From positions 184,630,982 to 184,694,981 of the forward strand of contig NW_026947484.1 in assembly GCF_034190915.1 (NCBI RefSeq): DNA of 64,000 nucleotides, written 5' to 3'. Each line of letters begins with the position of its first letter. The stretch's first letter is position 1. Shown here piece by piece: positions 1-11,880 of this stretch. Position numbers and translations under genes: made by a program. The notes under the pieces are model-generated. The model saw only the letters and a list, made by a program, of their open reading frames with translations, was not told the origin of the DNA and ran no database searches. This DNA is from Cavia porcellus. Its lineage: Eukaryota; Chordata; Mammalia; Rodentia; Caviidae.

Positions 1-26
1 TGGGAAAATAAGTCCAGGAGACGTAA

Positions 27-960
27 ATGCAGAATAGATTCAAGGCAACAATCATGCAATACTGGCCACAGCATCAGCGAACATAAAGAAATACCTTCAT
101 GACCTCATAGACGAACTTCAAACTGAAATTCTAATCCAAGTGAGGCAAGATAAAAAAGATTAATAAAAGAAATGTTAATCTCCTTTCAAGAAGACAAAGA
201 TGGAAGAATGAAGGAACCTAGAAAAAGAAGAGGAATCTTTGAAGAAGAATGTAAATCAAATCTAGAATACATGAAACAGATTCAAAGAGATTACCAGGAA
301 ATTAAAACTCCATTGAAGGCTGGCAAAATGCCTTGACAGAAACTAAAGTTAGCCTTTCAAAATTTGAAGGCAGATTTGCAATGTATGATCGTGAAAGAAA
401 AGACCTCTTAAAAATAACAAGAAACCAGGAAGTAACAATACAAAGGCTATAAGACAACAAGAGGATCTATAACTTAAGAATAAAAAATGTGAACGACCGA
501 AGCAAGATAAGTACAAATGAATTACAAAGACTTCAAAGAAACAATTAAGGAAAACCTCCCAAGCATAGGAAAGGGAAATGATATCCAGATAAATGAGGCA
601 TACAGCACTCCAGCCAATTACAAACAAAACATATCTACACCCAGACATATAAAAATCAAGATCTCAGAAATTCACCAGGAGAATAGAATATTAAAAGAGG
701 TCAGAGAAAATAAACAGATTACCTATAAAGGAAAATCCATCAAAATAATGACACTAGCAAATCAAGAAGAGCTTGGAGTGAGGTAGTTCACGCCCTAACA
801 GAAAATAACCTCCAGCCCAGATTGATGTACCCTACAAAACTCTCAAAATTAATGGAGAAACAAGGTGTTTCCATAACAAGAAGGAACTGTGGGACTTTGT
901 GACCACCAATCCAACCTTACAAAAAATACTGAAGGACATTCTAGAGAGAGAGAAAAAAAA
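27..960 (+). pseudogene. L1/HAL1 ORF1 remnant (RNA-binding chaperone), copy A
   Basis: L1 ORF1p is a trimeric RNA-binding chaperone with a coiled coil, an RRM and a C-terminal domain. Here the lysine/glutamate-rich coiled-coil part is broken by stops. The longest open piece (517-786) holds the RRM/CTD junction, with the typical motif order IQINEAY, then STPRHIKIKI, then ENKQITYKGKSI. Decayed CTD text continues to about 960 (DLMYPTKLS-like, then an LQKILKDIL-like end). Frameshifts and stops show it is dead. Confidence 0.8.
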
Positions 961-1659
961 ATATACCAAGATTAAAGCAACATTGGCAGAGAGGCCTCAA
1001 TTAACAGGGCAGATAGTGGAATGAAGGAAAAAAAAGTAATAGTAATAGTAGACAAATAATAATAGAAAAATAGAATAACAGAGATGAGGCAGAGAAGGTT
1101 GGCCATACGTTCTAATATAGACGGCCTTGATACACTAACAAAAAGAAACAGCAGAGCAGATCAGGAGATATAATCCATTGAGATGTTCTGAATCAGAAAT
1201 ATACTCCACCTGAAAGAGGGTTAATAAACCAAAAGTCAAAGATGAGAAAATGATGCTCTATGTGACAGGAAACAAGAGAAAAATAGGGACAGCTCATCCA
1301 GCAGCTGCAAATAGGTTGGAAAGTTATGACACTTTTGTGCAGTGGAGAGCTGCTCAACTATAAGGAAGGAAAACCTTGAGGATTTAGTAAGTAAAAGAAT
1401 ACAGCTGAAGATCAAGCTCAGAGGTGAAAAGGTTCAGCACCAGTCAGATAGATAATGGGTTGCCCCCCTAATATAAAAACTAAAGGAATTGGTGAGAGCC
1501 AAAATATACAAAGCACCCAGAGAAAGGGAAAGGGGAGGAATTTTCTAAAAAAGAAGGCAGAGGACATTGTTAACAGGGGATTTAAAAGCCACATCAGTCT
1601 TACTGTTCTGTTTAGTTTGATTTTATTCTGTTTCAGTCTGTCTACTCATACTAGATTTG

Positions 1660-2702
1660 AGAGTACAGACAGCTATCTCAAAAAGAGCAGGATATACTAT
1701 GGTAACTACCCTAAATTTCTTATTAATTTAAACTGAAGCCCTGTGTTACTTACATTGTCTTACTATGACTGATCTTATTTGAATCTGGTTTGTTAGACCA
1801 GTTTTGTCTTGACTGATTTTATTTGAATTTGGTATCACGTCTAAGAGTAGAGGCAATTACTCTGAAGATGACAAGACGCAATAAGACACCCATTTCTGTT
1901 TGATGGTTAACTGGTTTTGAAGTCCTACAATGTCTCCAATGTTGTGTTTTTATTAAATTTGCTATGTAATGCTATCTTCAGTTATATTATGCCTAATGAT
2001 ATAGACAATTCTATTGAAAATAACATGAGACATCATAGTAACTACTGTAGATCACCTAGTATTGCAGTTTTATATGTCTTTTTCATTTCATGTTTTTCTA
2101 GGAATTTGTTTTGTTGTCTCATTTTGATCTGTTTTTCTCTATAATACAGAAAGGATATGTATATATGTAAAGAGTCACACAAGTATAGTATTTCTAAACA
2201 ATTTATGGGAACAGATTATATAATGCATGATGTAATGAACAGATACTCTGAAGAAGAAGAGACAATAAGATACCCAGTGCTAATTCTGTAGCATTATGAT
2301 ATAAAATCTAGCAATACTATTGTTCATAGTGATTCAGTGTTCAGTTTGTCTTTTATCACACCTATTAGTCTAGTCTCTTATGTTTAATTTCAATATATGT
2401 AAAGATATGGACAGCTATTTCAAAGAGAACAAGAGACATTATGGCAGCCATTGTTGACTTCTCTATTGTCTGGTATTGAAGACCTAAAATGCCTTCATCA
2501 TCTTGTTCTGATTAGTTTAGTACTATAATGCTCAGTATGTAGTTACTGTGTGTAAAGATGTGGACAAGTATTTGGAAGAAAACAAGAGACAATATGATAG
2601 ACAGTGAAGATCTCCAGTGGTGTTGCTTTGAATTCTGTGTTTCTTAAAATTGTCCTTATGATCTGTTTTGTTCTGTTTCATTTTACCCTCTTTAAAAAAA
2701 AG
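1660..2702 (+). repeat. 3' UTR of about 150-bp degenerate tandem units, copy A
   Basis: Units share a core resembling GGACAGCTATTTCAAAGA, followed by ACAAGAGACATTATGGCAGCC and a T/G-rich tail with TTGTCT and TTTGAAG. Clear cores start near 2404 and 2557 (153 bp apart). Weaker ones lie near 1660, 1840, 1995 and 2240. The same unit type occurs in the 3' UTRs at 30.5-31.1, 44.3-44.9 and 49.6-50.0 kb. Confidence 0.65.
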
Positions 2703-3261
2703 ACAGCTCATCAATAACAAAGATTTAATCAAATAGCATATTTTCATTTGTTTAAAAATTCAGTTATAAGCAGCTTGGTATTGGAATAATACCTCCACAT
2801 TAGACACTTTTTAAAAAAAATTTCTATCATTCTTAAAATATGCCCTTTGTTTAAGGGTCCACACTGCACTCTACAATGTTTGCACCCTATCTAGGAACAA
2901 AAGTGGAAGCGGAATTAATGTGATATGAGTTAAACATGGTTAGTGTATTTTTGCTAATCACATGTCCTTGACTAGCCTCTAGGCATCTGGTAACAATTAG
3001 CTACAGAGAATTTGAAAAACATAGACACTAACTCAGAGTACTCTTTTATCTAACTATGACTTTAGGAATTTAGCTTATGCAAGGAGTAATAAAAATCAAT
3101 CTCAGGTGTATAGTTGAATAGTTTTACTTTTAAAAATATTTGAACTAAAAAAAAAATCAACTATTTTGATTATGTTCCTGACCTCATTTTGTTCACCTTT
3201 TAAATTTAACATTCAAAAATGAGCAGTAATTCATATATGCACATACATATGTATCTGGCAT
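2703..3261. other. Unassigned AT-rich sequence
   Basis: No open frame or recognisable repeat was found between the HAL1-like copy A and the solo LTR. Confidence 0.5.
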
Positions 3262-3862
3262 TGTGACAGGCAGCTGAGCTAGTTAGTGTTACTATCAACA
3301 GTCAGACAGGGCTAGGCCATCAAGGAGGCCAGCACAGAGGACCAAATGTCTTGTGACGGTGGAGCAGACACATACCTCTTGCCTTGGGCCACATCTCAAA
3401 ACAGAAGACAAAGCAAATGTAATTATAAACATTCCTCAATGTATGGATCAATTTGAGAAGACTGGAGTCACTATCTCAAACAACTTAAGAGTCAGTGCGC
3501 TATAAGAATGCTTGCTTGCTACCTGACTCACTTCCTCATTTGTCTCTGATTTGGTCAGTTCTACCTAAACAGTTAAACTCATTGGTCAATCATAACTCTG
3601 TCCCACTTCATGCCTGTCTGCCTTGTGAGTTCCTGTTTTCCCCACTTTAGACCCGCCTCATTGTATGGCTTCACTCTATTAAAAACCCTAGAAAACAGAC
3701 TTTGGCAACCCACTCGGGACCTCCTTTCTCAGAAAGGAACTTACTTTCTCTCAATAAATATTTCTTCCTAACCTCTGTTGTTCCTAAAATTTATTCTTCA
3801 ATTTCATAGAATACAAACTCATACCTGATATATAGTAGGTTGGGAATTTATTCTCCTGTATC
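3262..3862 (+). mobile_element. Solo LTR of an endogenous-retrovirus-type element, copy 1
   Basis: About 600 bp, homologous along its length to 51858-52460. It begins TGTGACAGG, has a promoter-like stretch (CTCTATTAAAAACCC, a decayed TATA box), a GGCAACCCACTCGGGACC block typical of the U3/R region, and a polyadenylation signal AATAAA at 3753-3758. The 3' boundary is approximate. No internal gag/pol sequence adjoins it, so it is a solo LTR, probably left by LTR-LTR recombination. The ERV class cannot be fixed by eye. Confidence 0.65.
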
Positions 3863-5225
3863 CTATTTTAATATTTTGATTAAAGGTTTTACTTAACAAG
3901 TGAATTGAATAATATAAAGGCTTTCCAGTGGTTTAAAACTGATCATTTCCAAACAGCATGCACTTTAAGACCATAATTGAACTTAAATTTTTACTTTCAA
4001 ATAGATTATTATAATTATTTTACAAGTTTAATAGTCCTTTGTGCTCTTCCTATATTTTAAACTTTATTTTTTGATTATTTTTCACATTTTTCTTGGCATT
4101 TGCCTTTCTCCTAAAATATATCCAATGTTTAGTATAAGTCTTTGAAAGAGAAATATATCATGTTTTATTTAAAATTTTCTTTAGTTTTCATTGATTTGCA
4201 AGTTACATTTTTAAAAAATATTAATAATCATGTTCTATGCCTTTTAAACCAATTTTGCAATTATCTTATACTTGAATAACCTTGTAAAGTGTTGTTAATG
4301 TCCTTTTTAATTTTTTTTTCTCTTTGTTAAAAAGAAAGAGCAGTTGTTTTTGTTCACCATACTTTCATTATTATATGTCAGGTTGTGTATTGCTATGGCT
4401 TTTATTTCTTTCTTGAATCTTGTGGAAGGAAGAGTTTGTCTTTTATCACACCTAAAATAATTTTTCCTGTTACCACACTTAGTGATGTTTCTTCAGTATT
4501 TTCTATGTAAGAAGATTCTATTTAGAGTATAGTCTACTTCCCAAGGCAACTGTCCTCCCATTGATTTAGCAATCTGCTGGATTATCCATGCTCAGTGGGG
4601 AACAGAGACTGGGAAATAAACCTTGGGCTTTTTATTGGTGCAAGTCAGAGGTGACATGGTCTGATTTCAATTAGCAGATCTAAGCTATCATTCTGCCTAG
4701 TTAGAAGTGCCCTGGAGAGTAAATGTTCTTTTATTCTCAGGAAAAGGAGGAAGATGAAGCCGAGAAACACAAGATGAATTTTTCCTTCATGTGTTTAATT
4801 TTTGCAGTCTGCTGCTCAACATTAAGTGGTCTTTGATTGTAGGACTTTACATGACCAAGATGGTGGGAAAATATTCTATGTTATCTGATTTGTAAAGCAA
4901 ATATATATTTAGATACATAAATTATAAATCTATGGTATATATGTATATATACATATTTGTTTGTTCATATGATTTATATTTTATATATTAATTTATAATC
5001 AGTTCTAATTTCATATAACATGTATATCCTCAATATAATGTTTTATATATGCTTTATATATGTAAAATGGTAATCATGAGCTCTAATATTTTCCAGTAGA
5101 TTATAAAAGTCTTAAATTATTTTTATTTTTAAAACTCTCTTTCTATATTCCATTATTTTAATACATTATTTTAACCACAAAATTCCTAATCTTTATCCAT
5201 CCTATAATTGTTTTTATTTTGTCCT
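3863..5225. other. Unassigned AT-rich sequence
   Basis: No gene seen. 4900-5060 is very AT-rich with TATATA runs. 4540-4760 is slightly GC-richer but has no frame or motif I recognise. Confidence 0.45.
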
Positions 5226-5332
5226 TATCTTTCTTTTTATTTATTTATTTATTTTTTTAATACCAGGGATTGAACTCAGATCTTGCACTTGCTAGGCAGG
5301 CATTTATGCTGCTGAGCTAAATACCCTGATGT
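5226..5332 (-). mobile_element. ID-like tRNA-derived SINE
   Basis: The minus strand carries a tRNA-like head (A box TTTAGCTCAGC-like, B box near GAGTTCAATCCC) followed by an A-rich tail, seen on + as the TTTATTTATT run at 5236-5260. It is diverged from the young copies at 24.6, 37.9 and 48.7 kb, so it is older. No target-site duplication was identified. Confidence 0.75.
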
Positions 5333-5907
5333 TTTGCCCTTATTCTTAACAGACAATTTAGATGTATGAAAAATTTTAAGACCCTACAGTTTTTTGGCTT
5401 TGTATTAGTTTTGATTCTTTTCTGTCTTCAGTCTTAGAAAAATTAAGTTTGGTGTTTCTTTTCCTTTGTTGTTTCTGATGAGAACATTACCCATCTTCTT
5501 ATCACTACCTTATATCTTGTACCTATCATTTTCTTTAGAGCAATTTTAACATTTTTGTGCATTACTACAGTAGTACAAGGGTGTATGGAACTGAATTGTT
5601 TTCTTCATTCTATTTGAAAATTGCTATGCTACTTCACTTTAAATGTGCATTTTCTTATTTACAGAAATGTCTCAGACTGTAATTTTGCATTATTATGAAT
5701 GTCTAGCAGTATCCTATATATTTTTTTCTTGAGAAATTTATTTCATTCTGTACATTGCCTTTGTATATATTTCTCATAGTCTTTGTGTTGAGAGGAAAAT
5801 GAAGGCTTTATTCTGCATTATAACTTAGTCCACTTATTTAACTATTATGAAACCCAGTTGCATTTCTGTTGAACAGGGAAAATAATGGTATGAGTCATTT
5901 TTTATAA
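5333..5907. other. Unassigned AT-rich sequence
   Basis: No gene or repeat recognised. Confidence 0.45.
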
Positions 5908-7620
5908 ACCTAACCAAGGAAGTGAAAGACCTTTGCAATGAAAACTATAGTGCTGTGGAAAAAGTGATAGAAAAAACCCTCAGAAAATAGAAAGAAACCC
6001 ATTACTGGACAGGCAGAACAAACATAGTCAAAATTATCATGATTCTAAGAAGTATACACAGATTTAATGTAGCCCTAATCAAAATACAAAACAAATTTCT
6101 CACAGAACATGAATAACCCATCCAAAATTCATATGGAGCCAAAAAGACACAAAATAGCAAAAGAAATTTTGGTACTAAGAGCAGGTAGCAGACGTTATGA
6201 TCCTGGACTTCAAGGTCTATTACAAAGCTGTGGTGTTTTCTTTTTTCTTTCTTTTTTTTTATCACAGCATGGTACTGGAACAAAAAAAATGATGTGGATG
6301 AACAGAACAGAATAGAGTGTACAGAAACATCTCCAGGTGCATTCACTTGTTTGATTTTTAACTAACAGGTAAAAACCTTGCACTCGGAGGAGATAACCTC
6401 GTCAGTAAATAGTGCTGGGAAAATGGCTCTCCACACATAGAACTTAAATCTAGACCCACATATCTTACTATGTTCTAAACTAAAATTCAAATGGATTAAG
6501 ATTAAAATTTTAAAAAGAAATATTTAAATCTGCTGTAAGTATACACAGGTAAAATTCTTAAAGATGTAGGCAGAGGTAATGATTTTCTAAACAGAGTCCC
6601 TTTTGCATATGAAATGACAACACCAATCAATAAATGAGATATTAAATGAACATACTTAAAGATAGCAAAGGAAACAAAAATCAGAGGAAAGACAAACTCC
6701 AAAGTGGAAATGACAGCTCTCTTCAGAAAGCTAATATTTAAAATCCACACATAACTCAATAAAATTTGAGCCTCCTCCCCAAAACAAAACACCTACTTAA
6801 ACTGAAATGAATGAATATTTCTCAGAAGAATTACAAGTGACCAATAAATAAATCAAAAATACTCATCATCTCTGGTCATTAGAGAAATACAAATCAAAGC
6901 AACACTAAGATATCATATTGTTTCAGAGAGAGTAGTTATCATCAAGAAATCAATTAATAATTATTAATTATTGACCAGACTTTGGGGAAAAAGAAGCCCT
7001 TACACCTTAATGGTGGGAAATCAATATAAACTGTGTAAACTAGTTCAACCCTTTATGGAAGTCAATAGGAATATTCCTGGAGAAATTTAAAGGACAAATT
7101 ACATTGGACTGCCTATACTCTTGTCTAGGTATAATCCTCATTTTTACGACATTATATTACTGCAATGCATGCACACATGTATTTATAGTGATTCAAATCA
7201 TAATAACTAAATATTACTGTTTCCCATATGTCTTTCAACAGATAAATATCTAAATAAAATGTGGTATTTATACCCAGTGGAGGACTACTCTACCATAAAG
7301 TATAAATATCTGTCATTTGTAGGAAAATGGATGTAAGTTGAGATCATAATGTTACAAGAAACAAAGCACATATATCAGCTTAAATAGTACGTGCTTTCTT
7401 TTATATGAGAAATATAAATTACAAATAAGGAAAAGAAACCAATAGTAGAGAATATTGAGATAGGTCTTTGGTAAATAGATAGAAGATCAAGAGATGGAAA
7501 TCCAAGGGTGGAGAGAGAAAAGGGGAAATGAAAAGATAATTAAAATGTAGTATATACACGAACCAAATTCACACTGGGAATATGATCATTATGTTGGCAC
7601 TGGTTAGTTACAGTTCCTCT
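5908..7620 (+). mobile_element. 5'-truncated L1 (ORF2 3' half plus 3' UTR), older subfamily
   Basis: Translation in shifting frames gives L1 ORF2 text from the C-terminal part of the RT onward (LTKEVKDLCNEN, then GRTNIVKI, then NKFLTEHE), the C-terminal segment (SSSLVIREIQIKATLRYH near 6860-6910) and the end of ORF2 (MEDYSTIKY-like near 7280). The AG-rich 3' UTR (about 7430-7620) differs from the repeat-unit 3' UTRs elsewhere, marking another subfamily. Fragments at 14.7 and 25.7 kb share the AAAATGTGTNNTGTACATG-like motif. Many stops and indels; inactive. Confidence 0.85.
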
Positions 7621-8639
7621 GTAGGTGAACATCTGTGATCTTGTATACATTGTAAACTTTCTCAATACGTGCTTCAGTATTTCATATTAAAATATGGAGG
7701 AGGTACTGTTCTATGTACTGCAAGAACATACAAAATTCTTCACATCTAGTGAGCATTCAAAAATGTTAGCATTCATTTCCTTTTTCTCACTTTATTTACT
7801 TGTAGTGAACCTCGTATCAGAAATTTCTACAAGAGAATTAGATCTGTATAACTATGACACTGTATGCTCTTAAAAGATCGGGAGCAATAGCCTACTCACT
7901 TTCTATCTTTGAATTTATGTGAAATTGTTGTAGCTACTGTACTTCAGACAAGATGGAGAATATTCTAACATAATGTATATTTGAAATATTTATCATGTAT
8001 TTGCATAATCAATTACAATTTATTATGTGAATTTCATCTTAATAACAGAACATATGGTGGTCAAAGAACTGAAACAGGATGAATTGAAATAACAATTTTT
8101 AGGGCACACCATTAATTCTTTTCAAAAACAAATTATTTTTTTCATAATGATAAATTATGGTAGAAAAAGACTGATAACCAGCATCAGGTAGCTGTATAGC
8201 AGATGCTACTGGTAAACGGAGATAAGTGCATACGGGATTTTGTGTTTAACCAATGGCTCTATTTAAATGTTTGACATTTTAAATTTGTCAGCTATTTCTT
8301 TGATCTGCAAATAAAAAGAATTAAACCAGTTCAATTGAGAGATTTTCCAAAGGCCCACAAAAATAAAAGGTTTATTATTTGTAATCAACTTTTAATATTT
8401 TATATAAGTGTGCCTCTAGTAATTTTTCCATTTGAAAGCATGTTGTAACTATACAACTGAAAATATTAATGCAAATAATTCTTAAAGTTTTCAGAAATTA
8501 ACATGTCAATAAAATATCGAGGCTGTGTAAGGTTCTCCAGTTTTTCAGAGCACTTTCACATAGTATGATGGAAGTGGAAAGAGAGTTTTAATGTTCTGAA
8601 GCAGTATTTTCAAATATTGGCTTAACCTTGAGCTGATTG
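7621..8639. other. Unassigned AT-rich sequence
   Basis: No gene or clear repeat. Single-copy by appearance. Confidence 0.45.
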
Positions 8640-8955
8640 ATATTCAGCTGCTAAGCACCGTTATGCTTAGAATGGCATAGGGATTGGCATTCATTCTGAG
8701 ATCACTCTGTGCCCGCATTATTCAAGGTTAATCGAAGAAGCAGAACGAAAACAATCTGTAACCCACCAGCCTAAGCTGCGGCTTCAGGTTTTGAACTGAT
8801 CCCAGTTTCTCTTCTTGACTTGTACCCTGGTGGTTTGAGGATCCTCCTGAAGCCAGCACTGGCTTCATGCATATTTGGCCACAGAATCAAAGAAGAGGAA
8901 TTCAGAAGAAAGGACCATGACTGTGTGTTGTCTTAAACAGAGCCAGCAGGTAGGT
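8640..8955 (+). other. GC-richer island resembling a first exon with a strong splice donor (hypothetical)
   Basis: This about 300-bp stretch is GC-richer than its surroundings and matches no repeat I recognise. Near its end an ATG at 8917-8919 in good context (GACCATGA, A at -3) opens 11 codons ending exactly at CAG before GTAGGT (donor GT at 8950-8951), a close match to the donor consensus. The peptide would be MTVCCLKQSQQ. An upstream ATG in the same stretch gives a 17-codon frame that stops inside it. I do not recognise the product. It could be a 5' exon of a gene outside the window, a non-coding RNA exon, or chance. Confidence 0.2.
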
Positions 8956-9429
8956 GACGGTGCATATGAGCTGCTGGTTCACTTTCGTTTTTTATAAAAC
9001 TCTCTTGTAATAGACACACAGAAAACAGCTATTTGAGAAAACGTAGCTCAGTTTAGTCAAGTGGATACTTTACAAAGCCATTACCAGTACCTAATGTCCT
9101 TGTACAACTTCTAAGATTGTTTTTTTTTTTTTTTAGTTCATACACATTTTGAACCTAATAAAAATAGAGTATGCATACAAGAAATTAAATTTATGAAATA
9201 CTGAAAATATATTTAAATATGTCAATAATTGAGTGTAGTGATTGTTTCTTTGAAATGTATCTGGCACAATATTTCATTCAGGATCTTTTGTGAAGTCTAA
9301 AAAACCCATGAAAATCAATATCTTTTAATTACTGAAGAAAAAGTTCATAATGATATATTTAAGGTAAAGTTTGAGAGCCATCCACAAAACATCATTGATA
9401 AAGAGAAATTTCTAATACATTTTGATATC

Positions 9430-9431
<2 letters not shown>
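8956..9431. other. Unassigned AT-rich sequence
   Basis: No gene or repeat seen apart from a 16-T run near 9119-9135. Confidence 0.45.

Positions 9432-9504
<73 letters not shown>
9432..9504. repeat. (AC)n(AT)n compound microsatellite
   Basis: About 20 AC units run into about 16 AT units. Both tracts are uninterrupted, so the locus is probably length-variable. Confidence 0.97.
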
Positions 9505-9507
<3 letters not shown>

Positions 9508-10002
9508 ATGTATAATACAATTGTATTTGGGAATAGAACCTATCAATATACATTTAAAATACTGAATTTTTAATATTAGTTCTCTATACATGAATTTAAA
9601 GCTAAAATATGAAATACTGATTCTGAGTATTGATTGGAGAACTGATATTTATCTCATCCCACAGAATCTTTGTTTTTAGTTCTGGATGTGAATGGAGAAA
9701 GTAAGTGAGATAATTAATAGTTTCAAGTAACAAAAATGTTTTCATAAGTTCTGATGATGCTAAAGAACTATAAATTTACCTGTATTTTTATATGCTGTCC
9801 AAGGACTTTCATGTAAGTGAGATACTTTGGTATTTATTTTTTCTCCATAGTCAGGTTAACAATATAAAATAAATATCTTTATGTGTTTTCCTATGATCTT
9901 CTTCTGTAAATGATATGAAAATAATATCTCGTTAATCCATTATATTGACATTTTGGATATTATTTGTGGCTTTGAAAATATTCGTTTATTATATTCTTTT
10001 CT
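9505..10002. other. Unassigned AT-rich sequence
   Basis: Nothing recognisable. Confidence 0.45.
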
Positions 10003-10085
10003 TTGTTGTTTTGAGACGGGGTCTTGCTCTTGTAGTGCAGGCTAAACTTACTATCAAATTCGTAGCAATCCTCCAGCCTCAAGTT
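10003..10085 (-). mobile_element. B1-like (7SL-derived) SINE fragment
   Basis: On + it reads TTTTGAGACGGGGTCTTGCTC, then a CAGGCT-like segment and CCTCCAGCCTCAAG. This is the reverse complement of a 7SL-derived B1/Alu right end. It is truncated and diverged. Confidence 0.7.
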
Positions 10086-10089
10086 TAAG

Positions 10090-10450
10090 TTATATTTTTA
10101 TAAGTTATATTTTTAAAAGCCAGATGAGTTGCATATATTTATGGGGTACAGTGGAACATCTCTATGCCTGTGTAACTATTAAAATCTGGATAATCATATT
10201 TTTTCTTAAGTCATTATCACTGCTTTGTGCTGAAAAGATTTACGATGCTCTCTTAACCTTTTCAAAATTTATACTACATTATTGTTACCTTTGATCACCC
10301 TACTACCTAACAGAACCATTTATTTTTAGCCAAGTAAAATTCAGCACCAGTTTGCCAGCTTTTCCCATTATTGCCCTCTTCATATCCCCATTGTGCTCTA
10401 TTTTGTTGTAATGTCTCCTTCTATCTGTCCAATTATTAATTAACTCAGAG
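10090..10450 (-). mobile_element. Ancient L1 (L1M-type) 3' end fragment
   Basis: The order of GCATATATTTATGGGGTAC, a GATAATCATATTTT-like block, ACATTATTGTTACC and CACCCTACT matches the reverse complement of old mammalian L1M 3' UTRs. The same type occurs on + at 26.46-26.87 kb. It is strongly diverged, so it predates the L1/HAL1 copies elsewhere. Confidence 0.65.
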
Positions 10451-10929
10451 GAGTGAGTACACCTGTTATGTGCAAAGCTCATATAAACAGTTATGAAAAT
10501 ACGTGTATAAAGTCAATAAGAGCTTTTCACAAGAAATTTTAAAATATGAAAATCTAAAACAGTTCAATTTCATTTATAGATTGAAGAATATAAACTTTCC
10601 CTATTGTAGGTCAAAATTAGTCTGTGTTTAAATGCCAAAGTGAAGTGGAGAGAAATTTTAGCTGACATCTCAAATTTCCAAGCATGAAATCTACTGTGAA
10701 TGCCAACACGGAGGAAAGGAGGGCTTAGGACTGAACAGTCTCATAAGGAACACACACGACAGCACTTTTTTCTTGGAAAGAAATTTTGCAGCTTAACAAA
10801 AATTTAAAAATACTCATTGTAATAGAGAAACAAAATGTCTAATAAAATGACAGTAAATTAAATTGTTTAATTTGCTATATGATTTTTATTCATTTTATAT
10901 ATGTTATAAAGCTTCAGTTTACCTGCACT
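10451..10929. other. Unassigned AT-rich sequence
   Basis: No gene or clear repeat. Confidence 0.4.
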
Positions 10930-11400
10930 TCCCCACCCGTAACTCCACTGGTCATCTTTATATTTATGGGATGAAATACCTGACATCCACAATTTAAAGG
11001 AAAGATGTATGTTTGGCTTATAGTTTCTAGCAGGTTTAGTCTGAAATTGTCTGGCTCCAAGGCACAAAGGCATGGTGGAAATACTCCTGTGGCAGCCAGA
11101 AATCTTTGAAAGAAAAGGGAAACAAAGGGACAGAGAGAAGGGAAGAGGAAGATGAAAGAGAAGAGGAAAGGAGAGAGAAAAAGAAAAGGTAGGGAAAGAA
11201 GGGAGAAGAGACAAGCAGGGAACAAGAATATGCTCTTCCATTCCTCAGTTGTCAATATACAGTCAGATCCTAGCCTATGAAAGCATTTTCAACTATTGAT
11301 CTTACAAGGGTATGAATTCATCATTGTGTACAGTGCCCCTTTGATCCAACCACCTTTCAAACACACAAAACATATTGAGAACATTTTAAAACTACAGTAG
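10930..11400 (-). mobile_element. Probable MaLR-type LTR, antisense
   Basis: On + it reads GAAATACCTGACATCCACAA, then TGTTTGGCTTATAGTTTC, CATGGTGGAAATACTCC and GTGGCAGCCAGAAA. A purine-rich block and GATCCAACCACCTTTC follow. This order is typical of mammalian MaLR LTRs read in reverse. The overlapping reading frames of over 110 codons on the minus strand are a by-product of the purine-rich tract, not genes. Confidence 0.5.
11108..11219 (+). repeat. Polypurine (GA-rich) tract
   Basis: About 110 bases almost entirely A and G (GGAAGAGGAAGATGAAAGAG and similar). Low-complexity, within the LTR-like sequence. Such tracts can form non-B structures. Confidence 0.85.
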
Positions 11401-11569
11401 TGAAGTATAAATAATTGTGAGAACTGAATATTAGTATACATATCAAAACCATGGCACTGTGCCGCACAAATAATTACTGGTAAATTGCTACCAATATTCT
11501 AACTAAAAAAATAAGTTTTTTAAATAAAAAAGTTGCCATTATTCTAACTCAATGCATGTAATACAGAAC

Positions 11570-11880
11570 AATTGTGTTTGTTTTGGAGAATCTGTGTTGC
11601 ATATAACAGACCTTGATCATTTTCAGTCCTCCTATCCCTTATCTCTTACCTCTCTATTCCCCCTGATCATTTTACCCATCTCTAAAAATTCACCTTCTAA
11701 GTCACTATTACTTCTCCATTATTTTATTCATTCATTTCTTTATAGTTTAGGTTTCTCATGTAAGGGAAAATGCGGTGTTTAACTTTGAGTCTGACTTAGC
11801 ATAATGGTTGTAAGTTCCATTTTCCTGCAAATGATTTCACTTTATTTTCTATTTTTCCCTTTGGATGTATTTTTAAATTT
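11570..11880 (-). mobile_element. L1 3' end fragment (ORF2 tail plus 3' UTR), antisense
   Basis: The pyrimidine-rich stretch 11620-11700 followed by GACTTAGCATAATGG and CATTTTCCTGCAAATGA is the reverse complement of an L1 ORF2 end (CATTTGCAGGAAAATGGA, then ATTATGCTAAG) and a GA-rich 3' UTR. Confidence 0.65.

Larger units (their letters stand above)
1..2702 (+). mobile_element. HAL1-like (ORF1-only, L1-derived) element, copy A, 5' end cut by window
   Basis: An L1-type ORF1 remnant (about 27-960) is followed not by ORF2 but by a linker of about 370 bp. Next comes a short stretch (about 1335-1440) matching the last codons of L1 ORF2 in the copy at 38.7-44.9 kb, then a long 3' UTR of degenerate repeat units (about 1580-2702) ending in a short A-run. 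HAL1 (half-L1) elements are known L1 derivatives that keep ORF1 and lack ORF2. Units after 2043 match the 3' UTR of the L1 at 44.3-44.9 kb. A homologous copy lies on the minus strand at 18-19.9 kb. ORF1 contains many stops. The 5' UTR, if any, is outside the window. Confidence 0.75.

Noticed and set aside
9432..9504. Repetitive array considered as a CRISPR or satellite
   Set aside because: It is a simple dinucleotide microsatellite; no spacer-repeat structure was found in the window.
10867..11255. Overlapping minus-strand open frames of 113-124 codons
   Set aside because: They arise from a polypurine tract in an LTR-like repeat. Composition is Phe/Leu/Ser-rich low complexity, with no domain.
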